This document shows positions 7,252 through 11,389 of a stretch of DNA of 11,389 bases, piece after piece. The translations under genes and the position numbers were made by a program. The notes beneath the pieces are model-generated. The model was not told where the DNA came from. It did no database searches and worked only from the letters and a program-made list of their open reading frames with translations. Source of the DNA: an uncultured Ancrocorticia sp. (lineage in GTDB: Bacteria; Actinomycetota; Actinomycetes; Actinomycetales; Actinomycetaceae); assembly GCA_905373325.1 (NCBI GenBank), contig CAJPTB010000027.1, forward strand, positions 1 to 11,389, in the 5' to 3' direction. Position 1 is the stretch's first letter, and each line of letters begins with the position of its first letter.

Positions 7252-7906
7252 TTCCGCTCCCTTCTTCGCCCGCCGGATCTTCTCCGGCCGGGTCTGCGCG
7301 CAGCGAGCCTTCGCCCGTCGAGCCGCGGTCGATGCGCGACCAAGCCTCGGAAACAGCCTTCCTCGTGTCGGCGAGAATTGCCGGAATCGCCTTCGTCTGG
7401 GCGACTATCGGCAGAAAATTGGCGTCGCCGAGCCACCTGGGGACGATGTGTTGATGGATGTGTGCGGCAATGCCGGCGCCGGCGACGTCGCCCTGGTTCA
7501 TCCCCAGGTTAAAGCCGGCCGGCCGGAGAGCCTCGCCCAACGCCTCCATCGCCCGGGCCGTCATCCTCCCCATCTCAATCCGCTCCTCGTCCGTCAGGTC
7601 CGTGTAGAGCGAGACGTGGCGGTACGTGCACACCAGGATGTGGCCGGAATTGTAGGGGTAGAGATTGAGAAGGGCGAAGCACTCGCGGCCCCTGGCGACG
7701 ACGAGGGCCTCCGCGTCGTCCAGAGACGGCGCGACGCAAAAGGGGCACTCTCCCGTTTTATCGGGCTTGGCGGCGCCTGAGACGTATGCCGCGCGATGCG
7801 GCGTCCACAGACGCTCGAAACCGTCCCGGATTCCGGGAAGGCCCGCCGCATCGACGAGGCTTTCCGAGGGCCCGGGGCCTTCCGAGGAAACCAGGCCGTC
7901 AGTCAT
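7241..7906 (-). CDS. HIT-domain protein (Ap4A phosphorylase-like)
   Basis: A 221-residue histidine-triad nucleotide-binding protein. The triad is [10 protein letters not shown] (H149, H151, H153). Upstream are CPFC (54-57), NSGH (86-89) and H97, the set seen in Ap4A phosphorylase/GalT-like HIT proteins that bind zinc. The mycobacterial gene in the same position (Rv2613c) has been described as a diadenosine tetraphosphate phosphorylase, which is the best functional guess; simple nucleotide hydrolysis is also possible. Residues ~195-221 are Gly/Glu-rich, low complexity and lie partly over the pgsA start. The ATG at 7906 overlaps the thrS stop as ATGA (4 nt), and a strong GGGAGG lies 6 nt ahead. 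Confidence 0.92.
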   Translation of the reverse strand: MTDGLVSSEGPGPSESLVDAAGLPGIRDGFERLWTPHRAAYVSGAAKPDKTGECPFCVAPSLDDAEALVVARGRECFALLNLYPYNSGHILVCTYRHVSLYTDLTDEERIEMGRMTARAMEALGEALRPAGFNLGMNQGDVAGAGIAAHIHQHIVPRWLGDANFLPIVAQTKAIPAILADTRKAVSEAWSRIDRGSTGEGSLRADPAGEDPAGEEGSGNAQ

Positions 7907-10032
7907 CGACTCCCTCCCCCGGACGGGCCCTCGGCACAGGCCCTGCCTTCGGCCGGCTTGCCCTTCGCGCCTTCGCCCGATTTTTCCCCTCCCCCGGACT
8001 CCTCAACCAGACGCTCGCGAGCCGGGTCGTTGACCCTGAGGGCGACGACGCGGCCGATATGGGCCACCGCCTCGTCCACGGAAACGCCGTTCTCCTGATG
8101 CCCGTCGCGGTAACGGAAGGAAACGGCTTCCGCCTCCGCGTCCTCTCCGCCGGCGATGAGGGTGAACGGGATCTTCTCCTTGGCCGCATTGCGGATTTTC
8201 TTGCCGAAACGGTCGTCGGACAGATCGACGTCGACCCTGATTCCCGCGGCTCGGAGCTTGGCCGCGACTTCTTGGCAGTAGGGGTTGAAGGCTTCCGCAA
8301 CGGGGACGAGCCGCGCCTGGACCGGGGCGAGCCATGCGGGGAAGGCTCCTGCGTAGTGCTCGGTGAGGACGCCGATGAAACGTTCGACCGACCCGAGTTT
8401 CGCGGAGTGGATCATGACCGGCCTTCGCCTCGAACCGTCGGGGGCGGTGTATTCCAAATCGAAACGCTCAGGCTGGTTGAAGTCGTATTGCACCGTCGAC
8501 ATCTGCCATGTGCGGCCCAGCGCGTCCTTGACCTGCACCGAGACCTTTGGCCCGTAGAACGCGGCCCCGCCCGGGTCGGGAACGAGGTCGAGCCCGGTGG
8601 CCGCACAGGCTTCCTCGAGGATGCGGGTCGCAGCCGCCCAGTCTTCGTCCGAGCCGATGAATTTGTCCTTCTTCTTCCCCTCGTCGCGGGTGGAGAGCTC
8701 GAGGTAGAAGTCCGTCAGCCCGAAATCGCGCAGAATGTCCAAGAAGAAATTGAGAAGCATCTCTATTTCCCCCTTGGCCTGCTCCGGGGTGCAGTACGTA
8801 TGGGAATCGTCCTGGGTGAAGCCGCGCATGCGGGTGAGCCCGTGGACCACTCCCGACTTCTCGTAGCGGTAGTCGTGGCCCATCTCGAAGAAACGCAGCG
8901 GCAGCTCCCGATACGAGCGCCCGCGGGAGCGGAAAACAAGATTGTGCATGGGGCAGTTCATGGCCTTGAGGTAGTAATCTTGGCCCGCCCTCGTCACTTC
9001 GCCGTCGGCGCCGCGCTCCTCGTCGACCTTCATGGGCGGGAACATCGTGTCCTCATAGTACGGAAGATGGCCCGACGTATGGAAGAGCCCGCCCTTTGAG
9101 ATCTCGGGCGTGTGGACAAAGTCGAAGCCCTCCTCGAGGTGCCGCCGGGTCACATGCGATTCGACGACGTGGCGCAAGATGCCGCCTTTGGGGTGGAACA
9201 CGACGAGGCCCGGCCCTATTTCCTCGGGAAAGGAGAAGAGGTCGAGCTCGGCGCCCAGGCGGCGGTGGTCGCGGCGTTCGGCCTCGGCGACGCGCTTTTG
9301 GTAGGCGGCGAGTTCGTCCTTCGTGGGCCACGCCGTTCCGTAGATCCGCTGGAGTCGGTCGCCCGCCTGGTCGCCCTTCCAGTACGCGGCGGAGGCCTTC
9401 GTCAGCGCAAACCCGTTCCCAATGAGACGCGTGGAAGGCAGATGCGGGCCGCGGCACAGGTCGGTCCACACGACGGAGCCGTCGCGCGAGCAATTGTCGT
9501 ACATCGTCAGTGCGGCCCCGCCGACTTCGACGGAGGCGCCCTCGGCCCCGGCGCCCTTCGTGCCGACGAGCTCGAGTTTGTAGGGCTGGCCGGCCAGTTC
9601 GGCGGCCGCGTCGGCGTCCGCGATCTCGCGGCGGCGGAAAGTCTGCCCCTCCTTGACGATCCGCTTCATCCGCTTTTCCAGGTCGCGCAGAAGCTCGGGC
9701 GTCACGGCGTCGATGTTCCCGAAATCGTAATAGAAACCGTCCGTTATAAACGGGCCGATTCCGAGGTTGGCGTCGGGAAAGATCTGCTGGACCGCCTGTG
9801 CGAGGACGTGGGCGGTCGAATGGCGGAGGATGTTCAAACCGTCGTCGCTTGAAACGTCGACGCCTTCGACGACGGCGCCCTCGGGAAGGGACGCGAGATC
9901 CGTCGCCAGGTCCTTGAGTTCGCCGTCGACCCTCAGGGCGACGACGTTCTTGCGGTCGGCGAAGAACTCAATCCCCGAACGCGGCCCTTCGATGGCCGTT
10001 GCATTTCCGTCGATTGACAGGTTGACGGGCAC
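7903..10032 (-). CDS. thrS: Threonyl-tRNA synthetase
   Basis: Charges tRNA-Thr with threonine in the cytosol. The 709-residue class II synthetase has an N-terminal TGS-like domain (~1-62). The editing domain carries HSTAH (71-75) and DLCRGPH (191-197). The catalytic core has MNCPMH (358-363), [21 protein letters not shown] (motif 2, 389-409), [13 protein letters not shown] (540-552, motif 3) and a C-terminal anticodon-binding domain (~572-670). The zinc ligands C360, H397 and H542 are all present. The residue after the last zinc His is Ser where many family members have Arg; the motif 3 Ser and Arg (S548, R551) are kept. The last ~33 residues (677-709) form a Gly/Glu/Lys-rich tail beyond the usual end. 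The start is GTG at 10032, with AAGGAG 5 nt upstream. It is the first gene of the minus-strand run. Confidence 0.97.
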   Translation of the reverse strand: MPVNLSIDGNATAIEGPRSGIEFFADRKNVVALRVDGELKDLATDLASLPEGAVVEGVDVSSDDGLNILRHSTAHVLAQAVQQIFPDANLGIGPFITDGFYYDFGNIDAVTPELLRDLEKRMKRIVKEGQTFRRREIADADAAAELAGQPYKLELVGTKGAGAEGASVEVGGAALTMYDNCSRDGSVVWTDLCRGPHLPSTRLIGNGFALTKASAAYWKGDQAGDRLQRIYGTAWPTKDELAAYQKRVAEAERRDHRRLGAELDLFSFPEEIGPGLVVFHPKGGILRHVVESHVTRRHLEEGFDFVHTPEISKGGLFHTSGHLPYYEDTMFPPMKVDEERGADGEVTRAGQDYYLKAMNCPMHNLVFRSRGRSYRELPLRFFEMGHDYRYEKSGVVHGLTRMRGFTQDDSHTYCTPEQAKGEIEMLLNFFLDILRDFGLTDFYLELSTRDEGKKKDKFIGSDEDWAAATRILEEACAATGLDLVPDPGGAAFYGPKVSVQVKDALGRTWQMSTVQYDFNQPERFDLEYTAPDGSRRRPVMIHSAKLGSVERFIGVLTEHYAGAFPAWLAPVQARLVPVAEAFNPYCQEVAAKLRAAGIRVDVDLSDDRFGKKIRNAAKEKIPFTLIAGGEDAEAEAVSFRYRDGHQENGVSVDEAVAHIGRVVALRVNDPARERLVEESGGGEKSGEGAKGKPAEGRACAEGPSGGGSR

Positions 10033-10053
10033 GTATACTCCTTAAACGTCAAA

Positions 10054-10086
10054 ATTGAGCGCACATACCGGGCACGCAGGCTCAAT
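10054..10086 (-). promoter_or_regulatory. Inverted repeat ahead of thrS
   Basis: ATTGAGC (10054-10060) and GCTCAAT (10080-10086) form a perfect 7-bp inverted repeat around 19 nt, 22 nt upstream of the thrS GTG. On the minus strand it reads ATTGAGC, loop, GCTCAAT, TTT, then the AAGGAG ribosome site. It could be a leader hairpin or a protein operator; a possible -10 (10085-10090) touches the upstream arm. The following T-run is only three to four bases, so a classical attenuator is doubtful. Confidence 0.4.
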
Positions 10087-10239
10087 ACTACCCGCCGAGA
10101 GCGGACGGACGGCGTGAAGAGGGCGACGGGCGCCCAAATCGCCTGCATGAAACCGATGGGTTGAAAAGCTCTATCGCTGTCGAAGAACAGAGCGGCAATT
10201 TGCTCGAAACGACGACGGCGATGACGTAGCTTTGCTTGA

Positions 10240-10314
10240 GCGAGTCCATTTCGAGCCTTGCAGGGCGAGTCCATTGCAAGCCCCGCAAGGCAAGTCCGTT
10301 GCGAGAGACTTCGC
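10240..10314 (+). repeat. Three tandem 25-bp imperfect repeats
   Basis: Units begin at 10240, 10265 and 10290. Units 1 and 2 share the exact 11-mer GCGAGTCCATT; unit 3 has GCAAGTCCGTT. Each then continues with a TTGCAAG/TCGAGC-like half. The repeats end 66 bp before the hchA start. Within them 10256-10290 can fold as CCTTGC/GCAAGG plus GGGC/GCCC around a 13-nt loop, with one mismatch between the two stems. Repeated binding sites for a regulator, or simple tandem duplication, are both possible. Confidence 0.75.
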
Positions 10315-10380
10315 CGCCCACTTAACCCAAACGTCAGGCACCATTAAGCGCCCGATTCCGCCTCAACGAAAGGTCGACGC

Positions 10381-11241
10381 ATGTCAGTTTCAAAGGCTCC
10401 CGTCCCCGATCGGGTCGAACACAACGCATTCTTCCCCTCGGACTATTCGATCGAACAATCCGTGTCCAAGAAAACCGATTTCGACGGCGCGGCCGGAGCG
10501 CCGCGAGTTGCCTCCGGGCCCCGCAAGATTCTCACGATCGCCGTCGACGAGCGTTATCTGCCCACCGACGGCGGCCTCTTCTCCACCGGAAACCACCCCG
10601 TCGAAACGCTGGTGCCGCTCATGCATCTGCGGGCGGCAGGCTACGAAATCGAGGTCGCAACCCTCTCCGGGAACATGGCAAAGTTGGAGATGTGGGCGAT
10701 GCCGGCGGAAGACGAGGCGGTCAAGGCGGGCTACGAGGAGCTTCTCCCGGCGTTGCTCAAGCCCCGTCGCCTCGCGGACGTGGCCGCCGAGCTCGGCCCC
10801 GATTCAGACTACGCCGCCGTCTTCGTTCCGGGAGGGCACGGCGCCATGGGCGGCGGCATTCCCGACAGCCGAGCTGTCAGAGACGTCCTCCTCTGGGCGC
10901 TGGAAAACGAGCGGCCGGTCATCGCTCTATGCCATGGGCCCGCAGCTCTGTGCGCCGCGGCGGACGAGGGCGGCGCCTCCTATTTCGCCGGCTATTCCCT
11001 GTGCGCGTTCCCCGATTCGTTCGACGTCGGCGCCCTCGTGGAGAGCGGCTATCTGCCCGGCCGGCTCACATGGAAACTGGGCGAGCGCCTCAGGCGGCAG
11101 GGGCTGACGATCGTCAACGAAGGCGTGAGCGGACAGACCCATCGGGACCGCCTCCTCCTGACCGGCGACAGTCCGCTGGCCGCCAACGCCTTGGGCCGCC
11201 TTGCCGTCGAGACTCTCACCGGCAAGGCTTACGAAGTCTGA
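10381..11241 (+). CDS. hchA: HchA/Hsp31-like DJ-1 superfamily protein (deglycase / glyoxalase III)
   Basis: A 286-residue protein similar in length and motifs to E. coli Hsp31 (HchA), a cytosolic holding chaperone and glutathione-independent glyoxalase III / proposed protein deglycase acting on methylglyoxal damage. Recognisable blocks: HNAFFPSDYS (14-23), DERYLPTDGG (56-65), FSTGNHPVETL (67-77), VPGGHGAMGGG (149-159), ALCHGPAAL (182-190) and LTGDSPLAANALG (260-272). The nucleophile C184, adjacent H185, E75 and D212 (CAFPD) are present. By alignment from memory, the E. coli zinc ligands H86, E91 and H123 become R84, E89 and L121, so the metal site looks lost. The ATG start has AAAGG 7 nt upstream. 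The gene stands alone on the plus strand, divergent from thrS. Confidence 0.93.
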   Translation: MSVSKAPVPDRVEHNAFFPSDYSIEQSVSKKTDFDGAAGAPRVASGPRKILTIAVDERYLPTDGGLFSTGNHPVETLVPLMHLRAAGYEIEVATLSGNMAKLEMWAMPAEDEAVKAGYEELLPALLKPRRLADVAAELGPDSDYAAVFVPGGHGAMGGGIPDSRAVRDVLLWALENERPVIALCHGPAALCAAADEGGASYFAGYSLCAFPDSFDVGALVESGYLPGRLTWKLGERLRRQGLTIVNEGVSGQTHRDRLLLTGDSPLAANALGRLAVETLTGKAYEV

Positions 11242-11389
11242 AAGGCGCGGCTGAGAAAGGTCGCCAGGTCGGCTTCGGGAAACCGTGCACGGAGGAGGTC
11301 GGCGGGTTTCGAGCGGCCCGGCGTTTCGGCGTCGGGCCGCATATGCAAAAACACCGGATTGCTCCGGGGCCGTGGTGGGCGATACTGGG
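11229..11389 (-). CDS. 3' end of an unidentified gene (5' part outside window)
   Basis: An open minus-strand frame enters from the right edge and stops with TAA at 11231-11229, giving the last 52 residues of a protein, including NPVFLHMRPDAETPGRSK and DLLRARFPEADLATFLSRAF. Third codon positions are mostly G or C, as in the sure genes here, which supports real coding. It overlaps the convergent hchA 3' end by 13 nt. I do not recognise the family from this tail. Confidence 0.5.
   Translation of the reverse strand, partial: QYRPPRPRSNPVFLHMRPDAETPGRSKPADLLRARFPEADLATFLSRAFQTS
11313..11340. terminator. Strong GC hairpin, possible hchA terminator
   Basis: GCGGCCCG (11313-11320) and CGGGCCGC (11333-11340) are perfectly complementary, and the stem can extend inward by three pairs (one G-U) to an 11-bp stem with the six-base loop TTTCGG. 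It begins 72 nt after the hchA stop. There is no T-tract after it, and it lies within the presumed convergent coding end, so a terminator role is only a possibility. Confidence 0.3.

Larger units (their letters stand above)
10033..10380. other. Divergent intergenic region thrS / hchA-like gene
   Basis: The 348 bp between the two divergent starts hold no convincing coding sequence. They contain an inverted repeat next to thrS (10054-10086) and three tandem 25-bp repeats nearer hchA (10240-10314), listed separately. I looked for a T-box leader ahead of thrS (the AGGGTGGNACCGCG element) and did not find one. A TAGTAT hexamer on the minus strand (10090-10085) could be a thrS -10 element, but there is no good -35 at 16-18 bp. 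No plus-strand promoter for hchA stands out. The ribosome site of hchA is AAAGG at about 10370-10374. Confidence 0.6.

Noticed and set aside
8415..8440. Missing motif 3 residue in ThrRS (Ser instead of Arg after the zinc His)
   Set aside because: The zinc His, the motif 3 Ser and the class-defining Arg in VERF are intact, so loss of activity is not indicated.
7786..9099. Plus-strand open frame opposite thrS
   Set aside because: The minus strand encodes an intact ThrRS with all motifs; the opposite frame has none.
10240..10314. CRISPR array
   Set aside because: Units are contiguous 25-bp imperfect repeats without spacers, and no cas gene is present.
10033..10380. T-box riboswitch ahead of thrS
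   Set aside because: The conserved T-box antiterminator sequence and a Thr specifier stem are not visible on the minus strand.

Overview
The window looks like chromosomal DNA of a high-GC actinobacterium. The gene order thrS, HIT-domain protein, CDP-alcohol phosphatidyltransferase, phosphatidylinositol mannoside (PIM) acyltransferase, PimA mannosyltransferase, then a small membrane protein and a NUDIX protein, is the conserved actinobacterial PIM locus; mycobacteria carry the same block around Rv2614c-Rv2609c. The two PrsW-type membrane proteases and the moderate GC suggest an Actinomycetales/Actinomycetaceae-like organism rather than a mycobacterium, but the genus cannot be read from this sequence alone.

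Layout: almost everything from position 1 to 10032 is on the minus strand and reads as one long unit starting at thrS. From upstream to downstream the genes are thrS (10032-7903), HIT protein (7906-7241), pgsA (7251-6625), patA-like acyltransferase (6623-5502), pimA (5482-4355), small LemA-like membrane protein (4358-3789), PrsW protease A (3780-2221), NUDIX hydrolase (2234-1509) and, after an 81-87 bp gap, PrsW protease B (1421 to beyond position 1, cut by the window edge). Seven of the eight junctions are overlaps or gaps under 20 nt, so translational coupling is likely. A 348 bp intergenic region (10033-10380) separates this unit from a divergent plus-strand hchA-like gene (10381-11241). 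The last 160 bases hold the 3' end of a convergent minus-strand gene of unknown function that overlaps the hchA stop.

How the genes work together: PgsA makes phosphatidylinositol phosphate. PimA adds the first mannose to phosphatidylinositol and the PatA-like enzyme acylates that mannose, so three early steps of PIM/lipoglycan synthesis sit together. ThrRS and the HIT nucleotide hydrolase/phosphorylase are long-standing neighbours of this pathway, with no direct enzymatic link that I can see. The downstream end is the less ordinary part. It has two paralogous intramembrane metalloproteases of the PrsW family around a NUDIX gene, with a single-pass LemA-like protein just before them, which suggests an envelope-sensing or protein-processing module attached to the PIM operon.

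The most noteworthy observations are the PrsW pair and its different codon usage, three tandem 25-bp repeats in the thrS/hchA intergenic region, an inverted repeat just ahead of thrS, and an HchA homologue that keeps the Cys-His-Asp/Glu catalytic residues but appears to have lost two of the three zinc ligands known from E. coli Hsp31. I found no mobile element, CRISPR array, tRNA or rRNA.
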